Of a stretch of 38,083 nucleotides of DNA, positions 16,227 to 24,426 are shown piece after piece. A program made the position numbers and the translations under genes. Positions within the stretch are counted from its first letter, which is position 1, and each line of letters begins with the position of its first letter. The notes below the pieces were generated by a model. It saw only the letters and a list, made by a program, of their open reading frames with translations, did no database searches and was not told where the DNA came from. The stretch is from Rhodoferax sp. OV413 (GTDB lineage: Bacteria; Pseudomonadota; Gammaproteobacteria; Burkholderiales; Burkholderiaceae_C), in the NCBI GenBank assembly GCA_945861785.1, contig CAMAWD010000064.1, forward strand, positions 1 through 38,083, written 5' to 3'.

Positions 16227-17062
16227 TGCGCGGCCTCCAACACGGCAATCGCATGGCGCCCGGGCCCGGTGGCAAGGCCCGCTGGACGGTCGCTTCCCGC
16301 GCCTGCGGTGCGCCGGGTGCTTGCCACCTTGCTGCCGAACATCTGAACACCCGTGCGCGGCCGTCGTGGGTGTTGCGTATTGCGCTCGCACTGGCGGTGC
16401 TGGTGGCCACCGGTTCGCCGGCAGTGGGCCAGGTGCTTCACGGTGACCGCAAGGCCGACACCGGTCCTGCACGGCCCGCAGGCGCACCGGCGCGGGCACC
16501 GGGCGCCCACCCGCAACCACCTTCCGCAGGACCGCATGTGCCGGACCTGCGGCTCGACCAGCGTTACCACCACGACCACTACTACCCGCCCCGCGGCCAT
16601 GTGACTCCGGTGTTGCCGGGCGGCAGCATCGGCCTGGTGTTCGGGCAGGGCAACTTCTTCTTCCATGGGGGCGTATGGTTCCGACCGGCGGCTGGCCGCT
16701 TCGTGGTGGTGGCGCCACCGATCGGCATCGTGGTGCCGTTCTTGCCACCGGCCTATGTCACGGTGTGGGTTGGTGGCTTGCCGTATTTCTACGCGAACGG
16801 CGTCTACTACGCGCAAGGCCCCGGAGCGGGTTATGTGGTGGCTGCGCCGCCACCGGGTGCCGAAGCCGCCCAGCCGGTGTTGACCCTGCCAGCCGAACCG
16901 GTTGTCTACCCGCGCAACGGGCAGACTGCGGAGCAGACCGAGTCCGATCGACGGGAGTGCAACCGCTGGGCCGATACCCAGGCCGGGGCGAAGAAGGATG
17001 CCTCGGTCTACCAGCGGGCGGTGGCCGCATGCATGGACGTGCGGGGTTACACCTTGCGTTGA
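16223..17062 (+). CDS. DUF6515-type secreted protein
   Basis: This 279-aa protein overlaps the protease stop. A hydrophobic segment (VLRIALALAVLVATGSPAVG, ~residues 49-68) looks like a signal sequence preceded by an unusually long N-terminus, so the true start may be further downstream. The mature part is rich in Gly, Pro, Tyr and His (RYHHDHYYPPRGH). Next comes GGVWFRPAAGRFVVVAPPIG, VVPFLPPAYVTVWVGG and YFYANGVYY, the pattern I associate with DUF6515. The C-terminus has two Cys (RRECNRWA, AACMDVRGY) like small envelope proteins. Function unknown; its place after HtrA suggests an envelope role. Confidence 0.72.
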   Translation: MMRGLQHGNRMAPGPGGKARWTVASRACGAPGACHLAAEHLNTRARPSWVLRIALALAVLVATGSPAVGQVLHGDRKADTGPARPAGAPARAPGAHPQPPSAGPHVPDLRLDQRYHHDHYYPPRGHVTPVLPGGSIGLVFGQGNFFFHGGVWFRPAAGRFVVVAPPIGIVVPFLPPAYVTVWVGGLPYFYANGVYYAQGPGAGYVVAAPPPGAEAAQPVLTLPAEPVVYPRNGQTAEQTESDRRECNRWADTQAGAKKDASVYQRAVAACMDVRGYTLR

Positions 17063-17096
17063 AGACGGCCCGGAACTCTGTTGCAATCGAGGGCTG

Positions 17097-18059
17097 ATGA
17101 AACTGTCCGACTGCAGCACCACCGAACGACGTCAACTTGCAACGCTGGAGGAGCGCATCGGCCGCGTCCACGTGCGCCAGCGGCTGGGCCTGGAGGGCGA
17201 ACACGAAAGCCACGTGGTGCGGCGCGGCACGCACTTCTTCCATCTTGAAAACTGGACCTCCACACACGGCCTGATCCGCGCCGGCCTGAGCCTGGCCGGC
17301 TTGCGCGGGCGCGGGCTGCGAAACACCAGGAACATCCAGTGCCGTGACAACGAGGTCTGGCAGGCGCGACTGCCGCCAGCGTTCGACGGGTTTACCTTGT
17401 TGCACCTGAGCGACCTGCACCTGGACGTGAACGAGAGCTTTGTCGACCACCTGGTCGAGCGCGTGCGGGGCCTGCGCCATGACGCGTGTGTGCTCACGGG
17501 TGATTTTCGCTTCCGGTCCTTCGGCCCCTACCAGCCGACGCTGGATGCACTGGCGCGCCTGCGGCCGTATCTGGGCGACCGGGTGTTTGCCGTGCTGGGC
17601 AACCACGACACGATCCGCATGGTTGCGGGCATGGAGGCGCTGGGTATACAGGTGCTGATGAACGAGTCAGCGCCGATCCTGCGCGGCGACTCCCGCCTCT
17701 CGCTGGTGGGCATCGACGACGCGCACTACTTTCGCACGCACAATTTCCACAAGGCGGCGGCGGACGTGCCGCACGATGGCTGCGCGATCCTGCTGTCGCA
17801 CACCCCCGAGCCATACCGGCACGCGGCGCATGCCGACTACAGCCTGATGTTGTGCGGGCACACCCACGGCGGGCAGATCTGCCTGCCCGGGGGCGTGCCG
17901 ATCCTCACCGACTCCGACGCCCCGCGCGCGTTTGCGCGTGGCGCATGGAACTACCACGGCATGGCCGGGTACACGTCGGTCGGTTGCGGATCGTCGATCG
18001 TCGACGTGCGCCTGAACTGCCTGCCCGAGGTCACGCTGCACCACCTGCGCCGTCAGTAG
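17097..18059 (+). CDS. Calcineurin-like metallophosphoesterase
   Basis: This 320-aa protein carries all the metal-binding motifs of the family: DLHLD, GDFRF, GNHD, SHTPEP and GHTHGGQ. The closest named groups are YaeI/YkuE-type phosphodiesterases, some of which act on UDP-diacylglucosamine or phospholipids. There is an N-terminal extension of about 95 residues before the catalytic domain. No signal peptide is clear. It follows the DUF6515 gene by 34 bases and is probably the last gene of the BON-HtrA operon. Its 3' end overlaps the convergent homospermidine synthase gene by seven bases. Confidence 0.88.
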   Translation: MKLSDCSTTERRQLATLEERIGRVHVRQRLGLEGEHESHVVRRGTHFFHLENWTSTHGLIRAGLSLAGLRGRGLRNTRNIQCRDNEVWQARLPPAFDGFTLLHLSDLHLDVNESFVDHLVERVRGLRHDACVLTGDFRFRSFGPYQPTLDALARLRPYLGDRVFAVLGNHDTIRMVAGMEALGIQVLMNESAPILRGDSRLSLVGIDDAHYFRTHNFHKAAADVPHDGCAILLSHTPEPYRHAAHADYSLMLCGHTHGGQICLPGGVPILTDSDAPRAFARGAWNYHGMAGYTSVGCGSSIVDVRLNCLPEVTLHHLRRQ

Positions 18060-19471
18060 ACACGGAAGTTTCCGAACTGCCACGGATCGTCGTGGTCGAT
18101 GTCCTCTTCGAAGAGGGCGCTCCTCGCCACCAGCGGCGTCCAGTCGCTGTAGAACCCCTGCACTTTTCCCAGGTACGGCCGGCACAGCGCCAGGATGTCG
18201 TCGAATGGCATCTGGTCTGGCTCGACCACGCCGCAGGACGGGTTGCGCATTGCCCAGATCACCCCGGCCATCACCGCCGAGGTGACCTGCAGGCTGGTGG
18301 CGCTGTTGTCGGAGCACAAGGCGCGCGCCTGCTGGATCGTCAATTGCGAGCCGTACCAGTAGGCCCCCCGGGGGTGGCCCATCACCAGTACGCCGAGTTC
18401 GTCCATGCCCGACACGATCTCGTCTTTGAGCACCCGCTGGTGCCGTTGCAGCTGCAGGTTGTTGCCCGCGAGTTCGTGCAGGGACAGCACCGCGTCGTCG
18501 CACGGGTGGTAGGCATAATGCACGGTCGGGCGGTACGCTGGCTGCCCCCCTTCACCGATGGTGAAGTAGTCTGCGATCGAGATCGATTCGGCATGGGTGA
18601 CCAAGAAGCCGTGGATCGCGCCTGCCAGTGGTGTCCAGGTGCGAACCCGCGTGGCGGCACCGGGCCGGTTGAGGTAGATTGATGCCTGCGACCCCTTTGC
18701 ATGGCGCGCGGCGTCGACTGGAAGGCGCTTTTCATGGCTGCCCCAGCCCAGTTCGGCCGGCTGGCTGGACTCGTCGACGAAGGCCTCGACGGACCAGGTG
18801 TTGACAAACTCGCCCACGGCCTTGCGGACGGCCCCGACCTGGGTGTCGCGCTCGGCGATATGCACGACGCGCACCTGCAGCCGCTGCGCCAGCGCGGCCC
18901 ACGTGGTGCGGTCGATCGGGTATACGGCCGATCCGCCGGTGTCCTGCGCGATGTTGACCAGCGCCTGCTTGAACAGATGCGATACCAGCCCCGGATTCGC
19001 GCCATGCGTGAGGACTGCCGTCGGGCCGCCAGCATGCCCGGCCCGCAATGCGAGCGCGGCCTCGCGCAGCGCGTAATTGGTGCGCTGGGCGGGTGCCAAC
19101 GCGGTATCGACGTAACCGCCCGACCAAGGTTCGATGCAGGTGTCCAGGTACAGCGCGCCGGCTGACTGGCACAGCGCAACCAGTGCCACGCTGCTGACGT
19201 TGACCGCGAGATTGAGAAGGAAATCACCCTTGCCCAGGCATGGCCCGAGCACGGCGCGGTAGTTGCCGCGCGTCAATGCGATGTGCAGGGCGGCCATCCC
19301 TGCCGCGCGCGCCGCAGCGACTTCCGCCGCGTCGGGTGTGATCACCAGCAACTGCGCCGACTGCAACTCGATATGGCGCAGCAGCAGGGGCAATGCGCCG
19401 CGCCCGATGCAGCCGAACCCGACCATCACCAGACGGCCGTGGAAGCGGTGTTCCTTGCGCGCGTCGATCAC
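18053..19471 (-). CDS. hss: Homospermidine synthase
   Basis: This 472-aa enzyme joins two putrescines, or putrescine with spermidine, into the triamine sym-homospermidine using NAD. The N-terminal Rossmann segment reads VMVGFGCIGRGALPLLLRH. Further family patterns are LDTCIEPWSGGY, THGANPGLVSHLFKQAL and GYFSD-like ends (VQGFYSDWTPL). The start is GTG 19471 with only a weak ribosome site. It lies 55 bases after the Hsp20 stop on the same strand, so it may be read from the FNR-type promoter of that gene. Polyamine synthesis joined to a heat-shock gene is unusual. The stop overlaps the facing metallophosphoesterase gene. Confidence 0.93.
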   Translation of the reverse strand: MIDARKEHRFHGRLVMVGFGCIGRGALPLLLRHIELQSAQLLVITPDAAEVAAARAAGMAALHIALTRGNYRAVLGPCLGKGDFLLNLAVNVSSVALVALCQSAGALYLDTCIEPWSGGYVDTALAPAQRTNYALREAALALRAGHAGGPTAVLTHGANPGLVSHLFKQALVNIAQDTGGSAVYPIDRTTWAALAQRLQVRVVHIAERDTQVGAVRKAVGEFVNTWSVEAFVDESSQPAELGWGSHEKRLPVDAARHAKGSQASIYLNRPGAATRVRTWTPLAGAIHGFLVTHAESISIADYFTIGEGGQPAYRPTVHYAYHPCDDAVLSLHELAGNNLQLQRHQRVLKDEIVSGMDELGVLVMGHPRGAYWYGSQLTIQQARALCSDNSATSLQVTSAVMAGVIWAMRNPSCGVVEPDQMPFDDILALCRPYLGKVQGFYSDWTPLVARSALFEEDIDHDDPWQFGNFRVY

Positions 19472-19526
19472 TGCTCGGACCCCATTTGCGGACCTTGCGT
19501 GAATCGGGGCCCGAACCCCTTGCCGG

Positions 19527-19952
19527 CTACTGGATCTGAAGGGTCTTGCTCACCGCCTCCTTGCGTTTGGGCAGCGTCAGCTTGAGGACGCCGTTTTCAT
19601 ATTTCGCGACCGAGCCCTTTTCGTCCACCTCGTGCCCGAGCGTGAACATGCGTGATGCGCTTCCGTAGTAGATCTCCTTGCACAGGCTGCGGTTGCCGTT
19701 GCCGGACTTCTCCTCCTTTTCGCTCTTGACCTCGGCGCTGATGGAGACGCGGTTGCCATCGATGCTGACCTGGATGTCTTCCTTCTTGACACCTGGCACC
19801 TCGGCGCGCACCAAGTACTCCTTGTCGTTCTCGGTCAGGTCGACGCGGATCTCTCCGGGCACCTCGAACTCGGTCGACAAGGGGCGCATGAAGCGGCGAA
19901 ACAGATCGGGAAACATGTCGTCGAAACGCTGGCGTGCAACTAGTGAGTTCAT
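19527..19952 (-). CDS. Hsp20 small heat-shock protein
   Basis: This 141-aa chaperone has the alpha-crystallin domain from about residue 35: RVDLTENDKEYLVRAEVPGV, then KKEDIQVSIDGNRVSISAEV and a clear YENGVLKLTLPK. The C-terminal tail ends in TLQIQ, the I/V-x-I/V type oligomer motif. It should hold unfolding proteins in an ATP-independent way. ATG 19952 has CAGGAG seven bases upstream. A FNR-type operator and -10 lie upstream on this strand; homospermidine synthase follows. A second Hsp20 gene lies divergently, 236 bases away. Confidence 0.95.
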   Translation of the reverse strand: MNSLVARQRFDDMFPDLFRRFMRPLSTEFEVPGEIRVDLTENDKEYLVRAEVPGVKKEDIQVSIDGNRVSISAEVKSEKEEKSGNGNRSLCKEIYYGSASRMFTLGHEVDEKGSVAKYENGVLKLTLPKRKEAVSKTLQIQ

Positions 19953-20020
19953 GGTGGCTCCTGTGGGTGGATGGATGGGATTCTTCCCCCTGCTGGCAGA
20001 CGCTGCCTGCAGTGCAAAAA

Positions 20021-20062
20021 AGTTTAGTGAGCGTCCGAGTGCGCGCCGTTGAGCGTGCTCAA
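20021..20062 (-). promoter_or_regulatory. FNR-type operator and -10 for hsp20 (minus strand)
   Basis: TTGA-GCGTGC-TCAA at 20049-20062 is a near-perfect palindrome. On the minus strand TAAACT (20021-20026, four of six) is centred 32 bp away, giving a start near 20014 and a leader of about 62 bases before ATG 19952. Confidence 0.65.
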
Positions 20063-20089
20063 GTGCGTCTGCCCCCCCAATGGTGTGTG

Positions 20090-20130
20090 TTGCGGATTGT
20101 CAAACGGCCGATGGAGGGCGTCCCTACGAT
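20090..20130 (+). promoter_or_regulatory. FNR-type operator and -10 for the Hsp20-like/Lon operon
   Basis: TTGC-GGATTG-TCAA lies at 20090-20103, with TACGAT (20125-20130, four of six) centred exactly 31 bp downstream. The predicted start is near 20137, giving a leader of about 52 bases. Its centre is 41 bp from the centre of the operator serving the divergent hsp20. Confidence 0.6.
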
Positions 20131-20188
20131 GGTCGGACGAGCAAGGTCCGCCGCAGTGGCGGAAGGTGTACTGGGAGAAAGTGACGTG

Positions 20189-20593
20189 ATGCAACCCGGT
20201 GACGCACAGGCCTGGATGTTGTCCGAGGCGATGGAGTGGCTGGCCCAAGCGCAACGCCTGCAGCGGCAGTTCTTCCGGATCGGGCAGGCGCTCGATGGCC
20301 CGATGTGGGAGCCACCGGTGGACATGGTCGACGACGGTCGGCGCATGGAGCTGCTGGTGGCGCTTCCCGGCGTGCCACAGGGCTGTTTCGAGGTGCGTAT
20401 TGAGTCGCAGGCGATCGTGGTGCGGGGCGATCGCGCCATCGGCTCCCGGATCGCGCCGGGCACGGTGGTAAGACTGGAAATCCCCTATGGCCGTTTCGAG
20501 CGCCGGATCGAGCTTCCCGCCGGCATCTACCAGGTGGTCGCAATGCGCATGGAAGACGGCTGCCTGCGGATTCAACTGGAGCTGACACCATGA
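20189..20593 (+). CDS. Divergent Hsp20-like protein
   Basis: This 134-aa protein has a weakly conserved alpha-crystallin domain from about residue 45: PPVDMVDDGRRMELLVALPG, VPQGCFEVRIESQAIVVRGD and YGRFERRIELPAGIYQ, ending RMEDGCLRIQLELTP. The N-terminal 40 residues form a helix-like segment (AMEWLAQAQRLQRQFFRIGQAL). It lacks the C-terminal I-x-I tail, so oligomer formation may differ. ATG 20189 lies 11 bases after GGGAG; the adjacent GTG at 20186 is equally possible. The gene overlaps lon by four bases (ATGA), so the chaperone-like protein and the protease are made together and may work on the same clients. Confidence 0.82.
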   Translation: MQPGDAQAWMLSEAMEWLAQAQRLQRQFFRIGQALDGPMWEPPVDMVDDGRRMELLVALPGVPQGCFEVRIESQAIVVRGDRAIGSRIAPGTVVRLEIPYGRFERRIELPAGIYQVVAMRMEDGCLRIQLELTP

Positions 20594-22962
20594 AACCGGA
20601 CGACACGGTGCTGGACGACGACATGCTGGCCATCGTGCCGGTGCGCAACATGGTCCTGTTCCCGGGTTTGATCGTGCCGATCGCCATCGGGCGCGAGGGG
20701 TCTGTGGCCGCGGCGCAGTACGCGGTGAAGCAGGAGCGCCCGCTCGGCATCTTGTTGCAGCGCAATCCCGAGACGGACAGCCCCGGTCCCGACGACCTGT
20801 CGCGGGTGGGCACCGTGGCTGTGGTGCTGCGTTACGTCAGCACGCCGGATGGCACGCACCATGTCGTCTGCCAGGGGCAGCAGCGTTTCCGGGTGCTGGA
20901 CTTCGTGCCGGGCCAGCCGTTCATGGTGGCGCGGATCGAGCGCATCGAAGAGCCGTCGGTGGCCGGCGACAAGGAAATCGAAGCCCGCTTCCTGCGCCTG
21001 AAGGAGCGCGCCGTCGAAGTGCTGCAATTGTTTCCGCAGGTGTCGCAGGAGATGGTGCATGCGGTGCAGGCGATCGAGGCTCCGGGTGCATTGGCCGACC
21101 TGGTGGCCGGCTACCTGGACATGAAACCGGCCGAGAAGCAGGAGCTGCTGGCGCAGTTCGACCTGCGCAACCGGTTGGACCGCCTGCTGGAGATCATGGG
21201 CCACCGCATCCAGGTGATGCAGCTCTCGCGCGAGATCGACCAGCGCACCAAGGCCAGCATGGGAATGCGCGAGCGCGAATACCTGTTGCGCGAGCAGATG
21301 AAGTCGATCCAGAAGGAACTCGGCGAGGAGGGTGGGGGTAACGCCGCCGAGATCGAGGATCTGCGCAAGCTGATCGCCCAGGCGGGCATGCCGCAGGAGG
21401 TGGAGCAACAGGCTGAGAAGGAGCTCAAGCGCCTTGCGCGCATGTCGGATGCGGCAGCCGAATACTCGATGGTGCGCACCTATCTCGAATGGCTGGTCGA
21501 ATTGCCCTGGAAGGCGCCCGAGCCGGACGTGATCGATGTGGCGCAGGCGCGCCGGGTGCTGGACGCCGACCATTTCGGGCTCGAGCAGGTCAAGAAGCGC
21601 ATCGTCGAGTTCCTGGCGGTGCGCAAGCTCAACCCCTCCGGCCATGGGCCTATCCTGTGCCTGGTCGGCCCGCCCGGGGTCGGCAAGACATCGCTGGGGC
21701 AGTCCATCGCGCGGGCCTTGGGCCGCAAGTTCGTCCGGGTGTCGCTGGGCGGGGTGCATGACGAGGCCGAGATCCGGGGGCATCGGCGCACCTATGTGGG
21801 GGCGCTGCCCGGCAACATCATCCAGGCCGTCAAGAAGGCCGGCACGCGTGCCTGCGTGATGATGCTCGACGAGATCGACAAGCTCGGAACCGGCGTGCAT
21901 GGCGACCCGTCGGCCGCGCTGCTGGAGGTGCTGGACCCGGAGCAGAACTGCAACTTCCGCGACAACTACCTGGCGGTTCCTTATGACCTGTCCCAGGTGC
22001 TGTTCATCGCCACAGCCAACATGCTGGACCCGATCGCCGGCGCCCTGCGCGACCGCATGGAGGTGCTGCAGCTCTCAGGCTACACGCAGGACGAAAAACG
22101 CGAGATCGCCCGGAAATACCTGGTGGCACGCCAGATCACCGACAGCGGCCTGCAGCCGGGGCAGTTCGGGATCACCGACGGCGCCTTGTCGGCCATCATC
22201 CGCCTGTACACGCGCGAGGCCGGCGTGCGCAACCTGGAGCGCCAGATCGGCGCCGTATGCCGCCGTACCGCCGTTCGCATCGCCGAGGGGCAGGCGCATA
22301 CGGTGCATGTCGAAACATCCGACCTCGCCGATGTGCTGGGTCCGCCCAAGTACGAGAACGAGATTGCGCTGCGTGCCGGCATGCCGGGCGTTGCCACCGG
22401 GCTGGCGTGGACGCCGGTGGGGGGCGACATCCTGTTCATCGAGGCCACGCGCACGCCGGGCCGTGGCCGGTTGATCCTGACCGGGCAGCTCGGCGACGTC
22501 ATGAAGGAGTCCGCGCAGGCGGCACTGACATTGGTGAAATCCAGGTCGGCGGCGCTGGGTCTCGAAGCCACGGCCTTCGAGAAGACCGATGTGCATGTGC
22601 ATGTGCCGGCCGGGGCCATCCCAAAGGATGGGCCCAGCGCGGGGGTTGCGATGTTCATCGCGCTGGCCTCGTTGTTCATGGACTGCGCGGTGCGCAACGA
22701 CGTCGCGATGACCGGTGAAATCAGCCTGCGCGGTCTGGTGCTGCCGGTGGGCGGCATCAAGGAAAAGGTCCTGGCTGCACTGGCGGCGGGGATCCGCTGC
22801 GTGATGTTGCCGGCGCGCAACCGCAAGGACCTGGAGGATGTGGCGGCGGCGGCGCGCGAGAGCCTGGAGTTCGTTTTTCTCGACGACGTGGGGCAGGCGC
22901 TCGGGGCAGCGGTGGTGCGACCGGGCATGGAACTGCAGTTGCTGGAGGCAGCGCAGGGATGA
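20590..22962 (+). CDS. lon: ATP-dependent Lon protease (LonA)
   Basis: This 790-aa protein is a full classical Lon. An N-terminal LON substrate domain (~residues 12-205, LAIVPVRNMVLFPGLIVPI) is followed by a helical linker. The AAA+ module has Walker A GPPGVGKT at 360-367 and Walker B CVMMLDEIDK. The protease domain has Ser683 (KDGPSAGVA) and Lys726 (GGIKEK), again 43 residues apart. It degrades damaged and regulatory proteins. The start overlaps the Hsp20-like gene. Because it sits under a FNR-type promoter, it is probably an extra, stress-specific Lon and not the housekeeping copy, though the rest of the genome is not visible. It converges with the cfa gene. Confidence 0.96.
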   Translation: MKPDDTVLDDDMLAIVPVRNMVLFPGLIVPIAIGREGSVAAAQYAVKQERPLGILLQRNPETDSPGPDDLSRVGTVAVVLRYVSTPDGTHHVVCQGQQRFRVLDFVPGQPFMVARIERIEEPSVAGDKEIEARFLRLKERAVEVLQLFPQVSQEMVHAVQAIEAPGALADLVAGYLDMKPAEKQELLAQFDLRNRLDRLLEIMGHRIQVMQLSREIDQRTKASMGMREREYLLREQMKSIQKELGEEGGGNAAEIEDLRKLIAQAGMPQEVEQQAEKELKRLARMSDAAAEYSMVRTYLEWLVELPWKAPEPDVIDVAQARRVLDADHFGLEQVKKRIVEFLAVRKLNPSGHGPILCLVGPPGVGKTSLGQSIARALGRKFVRVSLGGVHDEAEIRGHRRTYVGALPGNIIQAVKKAGTRACVMMLDEIDKLGTGVHGDPSAALLEVLDPEQNCNFRDNYLAVPYDLSQVLFIATANMLDPIAGALRDRMEVLQLSGYTQDEKREIARKYLVARQITDSGLQPGQFGITDGALSAIIRLYTREAGVRNLERQIGAVCRRTAVRIAEGQAHTVHVETSDLADVLGPPKYENEIALRAGMPGVATGLAWTPVGGDILFIEATRTPGRGRLILTGQLGDVMKESAQAALTLVKSRSAALGLEATAFEKTDVHVHVPAGAIPKDGPSAGVAMFIALASLFMDCAVRNDVAMTGEISLRGLVLPVGGIKEKVLAALAAGIRCVMLPARNRKDLEDVAAAARESLEFVFLDDVGQALGAAVVRPGMELQLLEAAQG

Positions 22963-23067
22963 GCCTGGAGTCCCGGTGGATACACCGGCTGCGCGTGCCC
23001 CTGCCGCTTGCCCGGGGGCTTTGTCGCGGGTCAGGTTGGTGGCCGAACGCAGCTGGCTGCAGAGCTT

Positions 23068-24273
23068 TCAGTGGTAGATGTAGGCGCGCGACCACGGCGT
23101 GGTGTTCAGCCGCGGGTCTTCGCCGGCCTTGCACGCCAGCACCTGGTACAGCGACACCCAGTTCTGTGCGAAGGCGTGGGCGCAACCGGCCAGGTAGATG
23201 CGCCAGACGCGGTAGGTGGTTTCGTCCACCGCACCGCGAATTTCCCGGCTGCGGGACTCGTAGTTCCCGGCCCACAGGGTCAGCGTGCGTTCGTAGTGGC
23301 GCCGCAGGTTCTCCACATCGAGCACCTCCAGGCCTGCGACTTCCATCTCACGCAGCGCCAGGCTCAGGTGCGGCAGTTCGCCGTGCGGAAACACGTACTT
23401 GCCGATGAAGGCCCCGGCGCCCAGCGGCGCGCCCCCGCTGTTCGGGTCGGTCGTGGTGATGCCGTGGTTCATCATCATGCCACCGTCCTCGAGCAGTGCA
23501 TGCAGGCACCTGAAATACCCCTGCAGGTGCTTCAGGCCCACGTGTTCGAACATGCCGACCGAGGTGATCTGGTCAAAGCGGCCGTCCACGTCGCGGTAGT
23601 CCTGCAGGCGGATCTCCACGCGGCCCTGCAGGCCGGCCTGCGCGACCCTTTGTCGCGCCAACTCGAACTGCTTGTGCGACAGCGTGATGCCCACGACGCG
23701 GGCGCCGAACTTCTGGGCCGCGCGCATCGCCAGCGCACCCCAGCCGCATCCGACGTCGAGCAGGCGGTCGTGCGGACGCAGCATCACCTTGGTCAGGATA
23801 TGGTCGATCTTGGCGGTCTGGGCCTGTTCGAGTGTGAGCTCCGGCGAATGGAAATAGGCACACGAATAGACCATCTGCGGATCCAGCCACAGGCGGTAGA
23901 AGTCGTTGGAGACATCGTAGTGGTGCTGGATGGCGCGTGCATCCTGTTCCTTGTCGCGGTTTCTTGGCTTGAACAAGCGGCCGAACTGGCCCGCGATCGG
24001 CAATGAACTGCGCGCAAGGCGTGCTGCGGCCGTGACCACATCGTGCGCATGGCCTTGCACGTCGAAATGGCCGTTGACATACCCTTCGGCCAGGTTGTCG
24101 ATGCTGGGCGGCAGAAAGTAACGCAAGGCGCCGGCATTCTGCAGCCGGACCGTCACCTTGGGGTGGGGGCCGAGGTCGCGCTCCATGCCATTCCAGAGCG
24201 CCAGCCGCAAACCCAGATCGGGGTGGAACGGCAGACCGGACAGGAACCGGGCCAACAGGTTTTCTTCGCGCAT
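23068..24273 (-). CDS. cfa: Cyclopropane-fatty-acyl-phospholipid synthase
   Basis: This 401-aa methyltransferase adds a methylene bridge from S-adenosylmethionine to unsaturated acyl chains of membrane lipids. Family patterns include HHYDVSNDFYRLWLDPQMVYSCAYF at ~117-141, the SAM-binding LLDVGCGWGALA at ~171-182, VVGITLSHKQ, and SVGMFEHVG. The length matches E. coli Cfa. Cyclopropane rings protect against acid and oxidants in non-growing cells, which suits the stress block. Its FNR-type operator at 24352-24365 has a -10 at exactly 31 bp. Confidence 0.95.
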   Translation of the reverse strand: MREENLLARFLSGLPFHPDLGLRLALWNGMERDLGPHPKVTVRLQNAGALRYFLPPSIDNLAEGYVNGHFDVQGHAHDVVTAAARLARSSLPIAGQFGRLFKPRNRDKEQDARAIQHHYDVSNDFYRLWLDPQMVYSCAYFHSPELTLEQAQTAKIDHILTKVMLRPHDRLLDVGCGWGALAMRAAQKFGARVVGITLSHKQFELARQRVAQAGLQGRVEIRLQDYRDVDGRFDQITSVGMFEHVGLKHLQGYFRCLHALLEDGGMMMNHGITTTDPNSGGAPLGAGAFIGKYVFPHGELPHLSLALREMEVAGLEVLDVENLRRHYERTLTLWAGNYESRSREIRGAVDETTYRVWRIYLAGCAHAFAQNWVSLYQVLACKAGEDPRLNTTPWSRAYIYH

Positions 24274-24324
24274 GGCAACCTCGCGGATCTGGGGCTGGTG
24301 GGCAGCGTGTCGCCACGCGCTTGC

Positions 24325-24365
24325 AGTTTAGGAGTGCCTAACCGTCGGCGATTGAGCAAACGCAA
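24325..24365 (-). promoter_or_regulatory. FNR-type operator and -10 for cfa
   Basis: Read on the minus strand, TTGC-GTTTGC-TCAA (24352-24365) is followed by TAAACT (24325-24330, four of six), centred exactly 31 bp away. The predicted start is near 24317, about 44 bases before ATG 24273. The same -10 sequence occurs at the hsp20 promoter. Confidence 0.6.
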
Positions 24366-24426
24366 GGCCCGCCCGCCCTGGCGCCGGTGGTGAACCCCTG
24401 GCAGGCAGGGCCGGCCGGCGGCGTCG

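Noticed and set aside
14673-16748. Very long open frame on the minus strand opposite the HtrA gene
   Set aside because: It is the mirror of a high-GC gene with strong third-position bias. Its peptide is low-complexity Arg/Ala/Pro/His with no motif, while the plus strand encodes a complete HtrA.
22959-23408. Open frame starting with an ATGA overlap at the end of lon
   Set aside because: The overlap looks like coupling, but the peptide is Arg/Gly/Ala-rich and lies antisense to the conserved C-terminal part of cfa.
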